A DNA stretch of 28,693 bases from Coprococcus_A sp051877705 (lineage in GTDB: Bacteria; Bacillota; Clostridia; Lachnospirales; Lachnospiraceae), in contig JBJEJD010000214.1 in assembly GCA_051877705.1 (NCBI GenBank), forward strand, positions 1 to 28,693, written 5' to 3'. The notes under the pieces were generated by a model, which ran no database searches, was not told where the DNA came from, and saw only the letters and a program-made list of their open reading frames with translations. Position numbers and translations under genes: made by a program. Of this stretch, positions 7,581 through 15,436 are shown piece after piece. Numbering within the stretch: the first letter of the stretch is position 1; each line of letters opens with the position of its first letter.

Positions 7581-7901
7581 GCCATGCGCGCACTTCCATT
7601 CCGCTTCGCTTCATGTCAGTCGCGGGCTGCGCTTCCTTCTAAGCCATGCGCCACTTCGTAAGCTCCGCTTACTCAGTCGCGGGCTGCGCTTCCTTCTAAG
7701 CCATGCGCCACTTCGTAAGCTCCGCTTNNNNNNNNNNNNNNNNNNNNNNNNNNNNNNNNNNNNNNNNNNNNNNNNNNNNNNNNNNNNNNNNNNNNNNNNN
7801 NNNNNNNNNNNNNNNNNNNNNNNNNNNTCAGTCGCGGGCTGCGCTTCCTTCTAAGCCATGCGCCACTTCGTAAGCTCCGCTTACTCAGTCGCGGGCTGCG
7901 C
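7581..7901. repeat. 57-bp tandem repeat array interrupted by an assembly gap
   Basis: Complete or nearly complete 57-bp units start at 7616, 7673 and 7828, and a partial unit starts at 7885. A degenerate copy appears at 7581-7615. Visible copies are identical where they overlap. Each unit contains GTAAGC-TCC-GCTTAC, a small perfect hairpin, and TCTAAGCCATGC. A 12-nt inverted copy of that last string, GCATGGCTTAGA, lies at 7970-7981 across the oppF stop codon. The unit length is divisible by three, so frames stay open on both strands, but there is no start or SD and the translations are low-complexity. I regard this as non-coding. The stretch 7531-7580 shows nothing identifiable. Confidence 0.85.
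7728..7827. other. Assembly gap of 100 N
   Basis: Exactly 100 N, the usual placeholder for a gap of unknown length. It falls two bases before the end of a 57-bp unit and resumes at the first base of another, so the assembler broke inside the tandem array. True copy number is unknown. Confidence 0.97.
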
Positions 7902-7907
7902 CCTATC

Positions 7908-7968
7908 AAAACAAGAAGAAGCCTACATCCCTGCAAGCCAGCTTGCGGATGAGGCTTCTTCTTGTTTT
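7908..7968 (-). terminator. Long terminator hairpin of the opp operon
   Basis: AAAACAAGAAGAAGCCT pairs perfectly with AGGCTTCTTCTTGTTTT (17 bp), and the loop holds a further CATCC/GGATG and GCAAG/CTTGC stem. The U-rich segment is within the 3' arm. It lies 8 bp after the oppF stop. Confidence 0.75.
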
Positions 7969-7976
7969 GGCATGGC

Positions 7977-8909
7977 TTAGAGCCAACGCGCATATTCTTC
8001 GTCGGTGCATTTGACGTAGTGGGTACCGCCGACGTGATGTTCGGTGCCTTTGTTATAGTCTATGCCCGATGTTTTGTAATCGTAAGATTCTGCCTTACGC
8101 TGTTTTTCGACCACCGGATTTGGTTCAGGGATGGCTGACAGCAGGCTTCGTGTATATGGATGGATCGGATTCTCAAAGATTTCCGTCGTGGTTCCTGTCT
8201 CCAGAAGATGTCCCAGATGGAGTACGCCGATACGATCCGAGATATATTTGACCATGGACAGGTCGTGGGCGATGAACAGATAGGCGGTGCCTGTCTCCTG
8301 CTGGATATCTTTCATCAGATTGACGACCTGGGCCTGAATGGATACATCCAGAGCGGAGATACATTCATCGGCTATGATCAGCTTCGGATCCATGATCAGG
8401 GCCCGGGCGATACCTACACGCTGTCTCTGACCGCCGGAGAACTGATGGGGATAACGGGTCGCATGCTCCGGTGACAGACCAACCTTTTCAAGAATACCTT
8501 TGATCTTCTTCTCCCGTTCAGCATTATTTTTATATTTATGATGTATATCAAGACCTTCGCCAATGATGTCACCGATTTTCTTTCTCGGATTCAGGGATGC
8601 CATCGGATCCTGGAATATCATCTGCATCTGGGTACGAAGGGCTTCATTGGTAGATTTACTCATTCTGCCACTGATATCCATTCCATTAAAAGTAATTTTG
8701 CCGGCCGTCGGATCATAGAGGCGGATAATACTTCTGCCAATGGTGGATTTGCCGGAACCGGATTCGCCTACCAGACCATAGGTCTCACCCGGATATATTT
8801 TGAAAGATACATTATCCACGGCTTTTACTGTAAAATTTCTGCTGACCTTAAAATACTGTTTCAGGCCCTCTACTGTAAGAATCGGGGCTGCATCATAATT
8901 GACTGCCAT
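7977..8909 (-). CDS. oppF: Oligopeptide/dipeptide ABC transporter ATPase (OppF-type)
   Basis: A 310-aa ABC ATPase, the second nucleotide-binding subunit of the importer encoded upstream. Walker A is GESGSGKST, the signature is FSGGQRQR, and Walker B is LIIADE, followed by CISALD, with Cys where most ABC proteins have Pro. The C-terminal 50 residues after the ATPase core form the usual peptide-transporter extension. It energises peptide uptake at the inner face of the membrane. SD AAGGAGG lies 9 nt before the ATG and inside the oppD coding end; the genes overlap by 17 nt. It is the last gene of the operon. Confidence 0.9.
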   Translation of the reverse strand: MAVNYDAAPILTVEGLKQYFKVSRNFTVKAVDNVSFKIYPGETYGLVGESGSGKSTIGRSIIRLYDPTAGKITFNGMDISGRMSKSTNEALRTQMQMIFQDPMASLNPRKKIGDIIGEGLDIHHKYKNNAEREKKIKGILEKVGLSPEHATRYPHQFSGGQRQRVGIARALIMDPKLIIADECISALDVSIQAQVVNLMKDIQQETGTAYLFIAHDLSMVKYISDRIGVLHLGHLLETGTTTEIFENPIHPYTRSLLSAIPEPNPVVEKQRKAESYDYKTSGIDYNKGTEHHVGGTHYVKCTDEEYARWL

Positions 8910-9987
8910 ATTTCTCAGCCTCCTTCTTCATACGTTCCAGTCGGATCCTCAGTTCCTCCGGCATATCCACCTTTGGTGCCCTCGGGTCCAGCAGCCATGT
9001 GGCCGCATAGTGACTGTCTGTTATCTTAAACATTGGCGGATCCGCCTTATCATCCACAACCAGCGCATAACGGTTACGCGGTGCAAATGCATCACCCGGC
9101 TTTTCATGAAGCAGGTTTGGCGGGGATCCCGGAATGGTATACAGCCTTTCATCATCCGTATCCAGATCAGGCATGGCTGACAGAAGGCCCCATGTATATG
9201 GATGTCTCGGATCATAGAATATCTCATTGATGGTTCCCTTTTCCACGATCTTACCGGCATACATAACATTGACATAATCGGCCACCTTGGCCACAACACC
9301 CAGATCATGGGTAATATATATGACAGAGATACCTCTCTCTTTCTGTACCTTGCGGATCAGTTCAATGATCTTTGCCTGAATGGTAACGTCCAGAGCAGTC
9401 GTCGGTTCATCACAGATCAGCAGATCCGGATTGCAGGCCAGGGCAATGGCGATAACCACACGCTGACGCATACCGCCTGACAGCTGATGCGGATAATTTT
9501 TCATTCGCTTTTCCGCATCCTCGATACCAACTTCTTTTAAAAGCTCAACGGCTCTGTTCCATGCCTCCTGCTTCGGTGTCTTAAAATGCCAGATCATACC
9601 TTCCATGATCTGCTTGCCGATGGACATGGTCGGATCAAGACTTGTCATCGGATCCTGAAATACCATGGCAATCCGCTTGCCATTGATATGACGGCGGATC
9701 CATTTCTTGTCCTTTTTCAGAATATCTACCGTCTCCGCACTGCCGTCTTCATGATGATAGGTAAAATCGATGGCGCCGCTGGTAACAGTGGCATTGGATG
9801 CCAGAATGCCCATGGCAGCCTTCATGGTAACGGATTTACCGGAACCGGACTCGCCAACAATGGCAACTGTTTCACCTTTGTATAAATCAATATTCACACC
9901 GCGAATAGCGTGTACAGGTCCTGCTGTGGTACGAAAGGTAATATCAAGATCCCGTATCTGAAGAATTTTTTCTTTTGCTTCTGACAT
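8893..9987 (-). CDS. oppD: Oligopeptide/dipeptide ABC transporter ATPase (OppD-type)
   Basis: A 364-aa ABC ATPase. Walker A is GESGSGKSV, signature LSGGMRQR, Walker B LLICDEP. The C-terminal part carries the OppD-type extension (PGSPPNL and following). It pairs with OppF to power the OppB/OppC channel. I chose ATG 9987 with AAAGGAG 9 nt upstream; a possible TTG at 10008 would place that SD inside the coding region. The gap to oppC is 22 bp. Confidence 0.9.
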   Translation of the reverse strand: MSEAKEKILQIRDLDITFRTTAGPVHAIRGVNIDLYKGETVAIVGESGSGKSVTMKAAMGILASNATVTSGAIDFTYHHEDGSAETVDILKKDKKWIRRHINGKRIAMVFQDPMTSLDPTMSIGKQIMEGMIWHFKTPKQEAWNRAVELLKEVGIEDAEKRMKNYPHQLSGGMRQRVVIAIALACNPDLLICDEPTTALDVTIQAKIIELIRKVQKERGISVIYITHDLGVVAKVADYVNVMYAGKIVEKGTINEIFYDPRHPYTWGLLSAMPDLDTDDERLYTIPGSPPNLLHEKPGDAFAPRNRYALVVDDKADPPMFKITDSHYAATWLLDPRAPKVDMPEELRIRLERMKKEAEKYGSQL

Positions 9988-10009
9988 ACTTCTCTTCTCC
10001 TTTCGCAAA

Positions 10010-11077
10010 TTACATCTCTTTCATCTTCGGATCCAGAGCTTCCCGCAGCCCATCAGCCACAAGGTTGAAGCTGAGCATCAGAAGTGCCATCGTAATAATC
10101 GGCGGGATGATCTGATACGGATGCGTGGTGAAACTGTTGAATCCTTCAGAAATCAGGGAACCAAGGGAACACTGCGGAACAGGAATGCCCAGTCCGACGA
10201 AGCTTAAGAAAGCCTCTGTGAAAATAGCCGTCGGAATAGAAAACATAACCTGTGTGATAATAGGTCCGATAATGTTCGGCAATATTTCCTTAAATATGAT
10301 AAAGAAGCTGCCGGCACCCAAGGTTCTTGATGCCAGTACAAATTCCTGCTCCTTCAGTTTCAGCATCTCCGCACGGGCAATTCGGCTCATGCCGACCCAT
10401 TCCGTCAGCATCAGCGCAAAGATAATGGTCAGCATACCCGGTTTCAGTACCAGAAGCAGCAATGTTACAATAACAAGTCTCGGAATACCGTTGGCAATTT
10501 CAAGGATACGCTGCATCACCATATCCACCTTGCCTCCAAAATAGCCGGAGATCAAACCATAGCTCATGCCAATGATCATATCGATCAGTGCTGCCGCAAC
10601 GGCAATGATCAGGGATACTCTGGCACCTTCCCATGTACGTGTCCAGATATCACGTCCGAAATTATCACTTCCGAACCAGTAATAAACGTCATCCAGCTCT
10701 TTTTCTGTATAATAATTGATAATCTTTGAACCGGTGGTACTCTTCATGGTCTCACTGCCGTCAAAGATACCATAGTTTTCCAATATTTTAACTCTCGGCG
10801 CAAAATTTTTCTGACTCAGATTCTGCTCCGAATAAGAGTAGCCGTTCATATTTGGTCCTATTACGGCCATCACTGTAATCAAAATAATCAGAACTAATCC
10901 TATCACCGCGCTGGTTTTTCTGAAGAAACGAACAAATACATCTTTCCAGAAGCTCTGCGCTGCAAAATTCTCGTCAATCTGAATAGCTGCGGCATTATCC
11001 TTCAGCACAAAGTCGGCATCGACCGGTATATATGCAGCTGCAGTTTCTGCCGCATATGAAGTTTTTGCTTTCCTCAT
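10010..11077 (-). CDS. oppC: Oligopeptide/dipeptide ABC transporter permease (OppC-type)
   Basis: A 355-aa membrane permease. A cytoplasmic N-terminus of about 60 residues precedes the first membrane helix (IGLVLIILITVMAVIG). A loop follows with FGSDNFGRDIWTR, a strong OppC/DppC mark, then the permease core with an EAA-type loop (SRTLGAGSFFIIFKEILPN). It forms half the peptide channel. The ATG at 11077 stands 4 bp after the oppB stop with GGGAG about 10 nt upstream. An in-frame start further upstream would lie inside oppB, so I rejected it. The N-terminus and periplasmic loop make it longer than the usual 300 residues. Confidence 0.88.
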   Translation of the reverse strand: MRKAKTSYAAETAAAYIPVDADFVLKDNAAAIQIDENFAAQSFWKDVFVRFFRKTSAVIGLVLIILITVMAVIGPNMNGYSYSEQNLSQKNFAPRVKILENYGIFDGSETMKSTTGSKIINYYTEKELDDVYYWFGSDNFGRDIWTRTWEGARVSLIIAVAAALIDMIIGMSYGLISGYFGGKVDMVMQRILEIANGIPRLVIVTLLLLVLKPGMLTIIFALMLTEWVGMSRIARAEMLKLKEQEFVLASRTLGAGSFFIIFKEILPNIIGPIITQVMFSIPTAIFTEAFLSFVGLGIPVPQCSLGSLISEGFNSFTTHPYQIIPPIITMALLMLSFNLVADGLREALDPKMKEM

Positions 11078-11081
11078 CCTA

Positions 11082-12017
11082 TCAGTCTCCCTTCTTTGCC
11101 AGTCTGATTCTAGGGTCAATAATACCGTACAGAATATCCACTGCCAGCATAATCGCAATATACATGGCAGAATATATAAAGCTCAGTGAAATGACCACAT
11201 TATAGTCATTGGACTGAATAGCGTTGACCAGAAGACTGCCCACACCCGGAATGGCGAAAATCTTCTCCACCACCAGCGAACCTGTCATCAGGTCTACGAT
11301 CAGCGGTGCCAGCACCGTAATGATCGGAATCAATGCATTCCGGAGCGCATGCTTGAAAACCAGGGCGGAACCGGATAATCCCTTGCTCTCCGCCAGAAGC
11401 ATATAGTCACTGCCCATAACTTCCATCATCTCACTCCTGGTAAATCGGGCGATGGATGCCATCGTAAACATCGATAGGGATATGCTCGGCAGGACGCTGG
11501 AATTCATCATATTCTTCGCCGAAAACAACATCGGGAACCAGCCGAGACGGAAACCAAAGGTATAGCTGAGTGCCAATGCAAATACATAAGAGGGGACAGA
11601 TACGCCTATAACCGATATGACCGTAGCCAGGGAATCCCATATGGTATCATGCTTCAACGCCGCCAGCAGCCCCAGCAGCAGCCCCGCAACAGCACCAATG
11701 GCAACTGCGCATCCGCCGATACCAATGGAGATCGGAAGTCTTGACTGTATCAGCTGTGCAATCGGTGTATTCTTGGAAATATTATAACTCACGCCCAGAT
11801 CGCCTTTCAGCATATTGGCAACATATCTGAAAAACTGTACAACGATCGGCTGATCCAGACCATATTTAGCATAAAGAGCAGCCCTCTGATCAGCATTCAG
11901 CTTCTCATCATTGAACGGAGAGCCCGGCATGAGCTGCATCAGGATGAACAATACCAGCAGAATCACCAAAAGTGTAAAGAGGGCTGTAATAACTCTTTTG
12001 AGGGTATATTTTTTCAC
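11082..12017 (-). CDS. oppB: Oligopeptide/dipeptide ABC transporter permease (OppB-type)
   Basis: A 311-aa permease with the OppB layout: one N-terminal helix (VITALFTLLVILLVLFILMQ), the PGSPF segment after it, an extracytoplasmic loop, and five core helices with an EAA-like loop (AESKGLSGSALVFKHALRNAL). It forms the other half of the peptide channel. I chose the GTG start at 12017, because AAGGAGG lies 7-8 nt upstream; the in-frame ATG at 12080 lies inside the intercistronic hairpin and has no SD. It follows oppA after a hairpin. Confidence 0.88.
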   Translation of the reverse strand: MKKYTLKRVITALFTLLVILLVLFILMQLMPGSPFNDEKLNADQRAALYAKYGLDQPIVVQFFRYVANMLKGDLGVSYNISKNTPIAQLIQSRLPISIGIGGCAVAIGAVAGLLLGLLAALKHDTIWDSLATVISVIGVSVPSYVFALALSYTFGFRLGWFPMLFSAKNMMNSSVLPSISLSMFTMASIARFTRSEMMEVMGSDYMLLAESKGLSGSALVFKHALRNALIPIITVLAPLIVDLMTGSLVVEKIFAIPGVGSLLVNAIQSNDYNVVISLSFIYSAMYIAIMLAVDILYGIIDPRIRLAKKGD

Positions 12018-12041
12018 CTTAGTGCCTCCTTGCTTAAAATA

Positions 12042-12080
12042 ATGGGGATGCCGCATCACCATTGATTGCGGCAGCCCCAT
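12042..12080 (-). terminator. Intercistronic hairpin between oppA and oppB
   Basis: ATGGGG-C-TGCCGCA pairs with TGCGGCA-T-CCCCAT, 13 bp with one mismatch, followed on the minus strand by TATTTTAAG. The T run is weak, so it probably acts as a partial terminator or 3' stabiliser, raising the oppA binding-protein messenger above the permease genes. Confidence 0.6.
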
Positions 12081-12111
12081 GTAAAATCAAATAACAATTG
12101 TCTTCGCCGGA

Positions 12112-13824
12112 TTAATCAGCTTTAACTGCATTCTTATAAACACGGTTAAGCGCTACAGCATGGAATTCAATACCTGTAACCTTGGAAGAGATCATCTCTG
12201 CGTTACTCTGTGTATAGAGCGGGAAGATAACTGCTTCTTCCATAACGATCTTCTCAGCATCATGCATTCTGTCCCAGCGTCCTTCCGCATCTGTGCAGAG
12301 AGCACCGGTTGTACACTCAGCAATCATCGCGTCATAATCTGCATTGCTCCACAGACCATAGTTGTTGGAATTGCCTGTGATCCACATGCCAAGATATGTC
12401 ATAGGATCCGCATAGTCCGGTCCCCATCTTGTAAGAGCAATCTGGAAGTTGCCGTCCTGCATATCTTCAACTCTCTGCTTCTTAGGTTCAACTGTAATAT
12501 TGATAGTCAGGCCCGGAAGCGCTGTCTGCCACTGTTCCTGAAGAACCTGCGCAACCTTCTGAGGTGCATCATCAGCATCAACGATCATATCCAGTGTCAG
12601 TTCAGAAATTCCAAGTTCCTGAAGACCAGCTTCCCAGTATTCAGCAGCCTTTGTTGTATCATATGCACAAATATCACTGTATCTTTCCTGGTCACCGGAG
12701 AAATCGGAACCGTCAGGACCTGCTGCAAACTGCAGAGGTACTGCTGTGTATGTAGGAATGGAACCATCCTTTAAGATATCCTCAGTAATGGCTGTACGGT
12801 CGATCGCCATTGTCAGAGCCATACGGATGTTGAGGTTGGCAAGCTCAGGCACAGCATCCATGTTCGGGCTGACATACCACAGATAACCTGCACCGATTGT
12901 TCTGAATTCAGGGTCATCTTTAACCTGATCAACCTGCTCACCATTTACCAGTGTAAGATCCAGGTCACCTGTCTGGTAGCTCATGAGCGCCTGCTGTGAA
13001 TCCTGGATAACCTGATAATTCAGACCCGGAAGCTGAACTCTGTCAGCATCATAATAATCTGCATTCTTGGTCAGATGGAAAGCTGTTGCTGCCGGCTGGT
13101 AATCATCCAGTACAAAAGCACCATTGGAAAGAACTGTTTCCGGACTTGTAGCAAATGTATCACCACAGGAAGTGAAGAACTCTTCATTCACCGGATAGAA
13201 TGTCGGGAAATACATCAGTGACAGGAAATAGCTGACAGGAACATTCAGTTCAACCTGAAGTGTCTTCTCATCTACAGCTGTAACACCCAGTTCACTCTTA
13301 TCCTTCTCACCTGCAATGATCTCAGCCGCATTCTTAATCTGGCCGATATCACTCATCATGTAAGCGTACTCGGAAGCAACAGCCGGATCAACGGCTCTCT
13401 GCCATGCGAATACAAAGTCAGCTGCTGTAACAGGTGTTCCGTTACTCCAGTTGGCATCCTCGCGAAGATGGAATGTATAGGTAAGACCATCATCAGAAAG
13501 ATCATAAGATTCGGCAATAGCCGGAACTGCCTGACCATCTGCATCCATCTGCATCAGACCATCTGTGTAATCGGCGATAACTTCAAAGGAAGTACCGTCT
13601 GTTGCCTGCTGTGGGTCCAGTGACTCAACCGGGGTCTCCAGCATAATGTTCAAGTCAGATGTACCCGCCGTTGCTGTTCCGGTTGTCTCACCAGCTGCTT
13701 CAGATGTTGACTCAGCTGCCGGTGCAGTAGTTTCTTTATTGCTGCTTCCGCCGCCACATCCGACAAGACCCACTACCATCGCTGCCGCAAGAGCGAGAGC
13801 GACTACAGTTTTTGTCTTCTTCAT
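12112..13824 (-). CDS. oppA: Peptide-binding lipoprotein, SBP family 5
   Basis: A 570-aa solute-binding protein. The N-terminus is a lipoprotein signal (MKKTKTVVALALAAAMVVGL) with lipobox LVGC and lipid-attached Cys23, then a Ser/Thr/Glu/Ala linker to about residue 50. The mature part has the family 5 features: SLDPQ, YTFHLREDANWSNGTPVTAADF, and a late LALTRWGPDY-like stretch. It captures oligopeptides outside the membrane for OppBCDF. SD AAGGAGG is 7 nt before the ATG. It is the first gene of the operon, behind its own promoter and a 5' hairpin. Peptide length preference cannot be read, so a dipeptide (Dpp) role is possible. Confidence 0.9.
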   Translation of the reverse strand: MKKTKTVVALALAAAMVVGLVGCGGGSSNKETTAPAAESTSEAAGETTGTATAGTSDLNIMLETPVESLDPQQATDGTSFEVIADYTDGLMQMDADGQAVPAIAESYDLSDDGLTYTFHLREDANWSNGTPVTAADFVFAWQRAVDPAVASEYAYMMSDIGQIKNAAEIIAGEKDKSELGVTAVDEKTLQVELNVPVSYFLSLMYFPTFYPVNEEFFTSCGDTFATSPETVLSNGAFVLDDYQPAATAFHLTKNADYYDADRVQLPGLNYQVIQDSQQALMSYQTGDLDLTLVNGEQVDQVKDDPEFRTIGAGYLWYVSPNMDAVPELANLNIRMALTMAIDRTAITEDILKDGSIPTYTAVPLQFAAGPDGSDFSGDQERYSDICAYDTTKAAEYWEAGLQELGISELTLDMIVDADDAPQKVAQVLQEQWQTALPGLTINITVEPKKQRVEDMQDGNFQIALTRWGPDYADPMTYLGMWITGNSNNYGLWSNADYDAMIAECTTGALCTDAEGRWDRMHDAEKIVMEEAVIFPLYTQSNAEMISSKVTGIEFHAVALNRVYKNAVKAD

Positions 13825-13844
13825 AAAAATTCCTCCTTAAAAGA

Positions 13845-13894
13845 TAATAACGCAAAGGCAGTATTCCGTCTTTCTCCGCACCTTTGCGTTATTA
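13845..13894 (-). promoter_or_regulatory. 14-bp inverted repeat at the start of the oppA transcript
   Basis: TAATAACGCAAAGG pairs with CCTTTGCGTTATTA, a perfect 14-bp stem with a 22-nt loop. The predicted oppA start (about 13890) falls in one arm, and the SD lies only a few bases after the other arm. It could be a 5'-terminal RNA hairpin that stabilises the message, or an operator covering +1. Confidence 0.55.
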
Positions 13895-13896
13895 GA

Positions 13897-13925
13897 AGTT
13901 TAGCACATTATCGTAACGAACGCAA
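13897..13925 (-). promoter_or_regulatory. Promoter of the opp operon
   Basis: On the minus strand TTGCGT (13925-13920), 17 bp, TAAACT (13902-13897), with TGC just before the -10 as an extended element. Confidence 0.6.
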
Positions 13926-13926
13926 G

Positions 13927-13970
13927 TGGCATTATGCAATTTTACCGATTTAAAGTTGCATAACACGCCA
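13927..13970. promoter_or_regulatory. Inverted repeat between divergent oppA and azlC promoters
   Basis: TTATGCAA (13932-13939) and TTGCATAA (13956-13963) are a perfect 8-bp inverted repeat with a 16-bp spacer, flanked by TGGC and GCCA outside. It lies just upstream of both divergent -35 elements, so one regulator could act on both operons. The regulator is unknown. Confidence 0.4.
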
Positions 13971-13976
13971 AATATA

Positions 13977-14004
13977 TTGCTTTTTTTATTTTATGTGCTA
14001 TTAT
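13977..14004 (+). promoter_or_regulatory. Promoter of azlCD
   Basis: TTGCTT (13977-13982), 16 bp, TATTAT (13999-14004), with an extended TGC before the -10. The start would be near 14011 and the SD GGGGAGGG follows, so the leader is very short. Confidence 0.55.
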
Positions 14005-14031
14005 AAATGAAGAATTTTGGGGAGGGAAATA

Positions 14032-14727
14032 ATGGGAAAAGAATTTAAATATGCAATTATCAGATCCCTGCCTGTCATGTGCGGTTATGTATTTCTGGGT
14101 ATTGCCTTTGGCATTGTCCTCCAGCAGGCGGGATATAATTTTATTTGGGCCTTTGCCATCAGCCTTTTTGTCTATGCAGGATCCATGCAATTTGTCATGG
14201 TACCGCTGCTGGCTTCTGCGGCTTCTCCGGTAACCATGGCCGTAACCACTCTTTTTGTCAACAGCAGACACCTGTTTTATGGTCTTTCCTTTGTTGAAAG
14301 TTTCAAAAAAATGAAAACCCGCCTATATATGATCTTCTCTCTGACAGATGAGACCTATTCCGTTCTCTGCAGCTGCAAAAATGAAGACCCGGAGGAGAAG
14401 CACCGGCAGGCCTGGTTCCTCATCTCTCTGATGGATCAGTGCTACTGGATCGCAGGGTCCGTCATTGGCGCACTGCTGGGCCAGGTACTTCCTTTTGACT
14501 TTACGGGCATTGATTTTTCCATGACAGCCCTTTTTGTTGTTATTCTCATGGAACAGATACTGGGCAATCCCGGAAAGACAAAGCTGGCGGCTGTCACCGG
14601 CCTCATAGCCGGGGCTCTGTGCCTGTTTATTTTTGGCACAGACAATTTTCTGCTGCCTGCACTGCTCATTACAGTCCTGTGCGTCACTCTCTATACCAAT
14701 GCTGAAAGAAAGAAGGAACAGCTATGA
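14032..14727 (+). CDS. azlC: Branched-chain amino acid export protein, large subunit (AzlC)
   Basis: A 231-aa integral membrane protein of the AzlC family with several hydrophobic segments and typical runs GIAFGI, SLFVYAGSMQF and NSRHLFYGL near the start, and FSLTDETY in the middle. With AzlD it exports branched-chain amino acids or analogues. ATG 14032 follows GGGGAGGG by 6 nt; an in-frame TTG at 14017 covers the SD and is unlikely. Its stop overlaps the azlD start (ATGA). Confidence 0.9.
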   Translation: MGKEFKYAIIRSLPVMCGYVFLGIAFGIVLQQAGYNFIWAFAISLFVYAGSMQFVMVPLLASAASPVTMAVTTLFVNSRHLFYGLSFVESFKKMKTRLYMIFSLTDETYSVLCSCKNEDPEEKHRQAWFLISLMDQCYWIAGSVIGALLGQVLPFDFTGIDFSMTALFVVILMEQILGNPGKTKLAAVTGLIAGALCLFIFGTDNFLLPALLITVLCVTLYTNAERKKEQL

Positions 14728-15065
14728 TCAATGTATCCCACTCTATTTTATTAATAGCCATCGCTGCAGTCATGACATTCCTGCTGCGTGCCTTTCCATT
14801 CCTGATCTTTCGCGGTAAACAGGGAATGCCGGTCTTTGTAAAAAATATCGCTGACAAACTGCCGCCTGCCATTATCGCCGTTCTGGTCGTTTACTGCCTG
14901 AAAGGGGATCTGTTTCAGATCAGTACCTCCGCAGCGGCATCTGCCATAGCCCTGACAGCTGTCATCCTGATTCATCTGTGGAAACGCAATACACTTCTGA
15001 GTATCGCTGTAGGAACAGTCATCTATATGATAGGCATACGCGTACTGCCGGTTATTATAATATAA
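14724..15065 (+). CDS. azlD: Branched-chain amino acid export protein, small subunit (AzlD)
   Basis: A 113-aa membrane protein, the usual AzlD size, with about four hydrophobic segments and the motif FLLRAFPFLIF near the start, then LPPAIIAVLVVYCL. It partners AzlC, with which it shares an ATGA overlap, so the two are translationally coupled. AAGGAACAG upstream gives a modest SD. Confidence 0.88.
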   Translation: MINVSHSILLIAIAAVMTFLLRAFPFLIFRGKQGMPVFVKNIADKLPPAIIAVLVVYCLKGDLFQISTSAAASAIALTAVILIHLWKRNTLLSIAVGTVIYMIGIRVLPVIII

Positions 15066-15066
15066 A

Positions 15067-15095
15067 TTGTATTTCTCTTAATCCTGATATATAAT
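15067..15095 (+). promoter_or_regulatory. Promoter of the 85-aa gene
   Basis: TTGTAT (15067-15072), 17 bp, TATAAT (15090-15095), immediately after the azlD stop. It gives the 85-aa gene its own transcript besides readthrough from azlCD. Confidence 0.7.
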
Positions 15096-15122
15096 GAAAG
15101 TACAAAAGGAGGCGGTATAAAC

Positions 15123-15380
15123 ATGATATTTGCCAAAGCGGAGTTATTATGCACCTATTCAGCTCAGACCTATTATCAGGCAATTGATATTCTGAGGGAG
15201 CACCACATTGAATACAGTTCTAAAGTAATCAATCAACGGGATGCCAGCGTCATCGGTGCCGGACGCGGCCGTACCGGCTCCCTGGGAATCAATCCGGAAG
15301 CAGAACATCTTTACTACATCTATGTGGCTAAAAAAGATCTGGAAAAATCTGCTTATTTAATCAACAATATTCCAAGGTAA
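15123..15380 (+). CDS. Small DUF2007-like protein, function unknown
   Basis: An 85-aa soluble protein with SD AAAGGAGG 10 nt before its ATG. It has an alpha/beta look: an N-terminal strand (KAELLCTY), a helix (YYQAIDILREHHI), a Gly/Arg-rich centre (GAGRGRTGSLG) and a C-terminal strand plus helix. The pattern recalls small DUF2007-type proteins, but the match is by feel only. It has its own promoter and a terminator, so it is a genuine single gene. No function can be assigned. Confidence 0.7.
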   Translation: MIFAKAELLCTYSAQTYYQAIDILREHHIEYSSKVINQRDASVIGAGRGRTGSLGINPEAEHLYYIYVAKKDLEKSAYLINNIPR

Positions 15381-15390
15381 TTCGTGTTTT

Positions 15391-15436
15391 AAAAGCCAGC
15401 CCCTGCATACATAGGAACTGGCTTTTATTTTTTAAT
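15391..15436. terminator. Bidirectional terminator
   Basis: AAAAGCCAG (15391-15399) pairs with CTGGCTTTT (15418-15426), followed on the plus strand by ATTTTTTAATT. On the minus strand the stem ends in CTTTT. It serves both the 85-aa gene and the convergent FAD oxidoreductase. Confidence 0.85.

Noticed and set aside
7469..7585. N-terminal extension of the TtcA-like protein to the ATG at 7585
   Set aside because: A TTGATA-N17-TATAAT promoter lies inside the extension and the SD precedes ATG 7468.
7581..7901. CRISPR array
   Set aside because: The units are directly joined 57-bp tandem copies with no variable spacers, and no cas genes are nearby.
7570..7993. Open frames through the 57-bp repeats on both strands
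   Set aside because: They exist because the unit is 19 codons long; they run through N, lack SDs and give repetitive basic peptides.
11078..11158. Longer OppC start at 11158
   Set aside because: It would overlap the end of oppB by 77 nt with no SD; ATG 11077 follows the oppB stop directly.
12018..12080. Longer OppB start at 12080
   Set aside because: It would put an intercistronic hairpin and the AAGGAGG SD inside the coding region; the GTG at 12017 is well placed.
12160..12774. Plus-strand open frame of 204 codons
   Set aside because: It is antisense to oppA and shows no domain or ribosome binding site.
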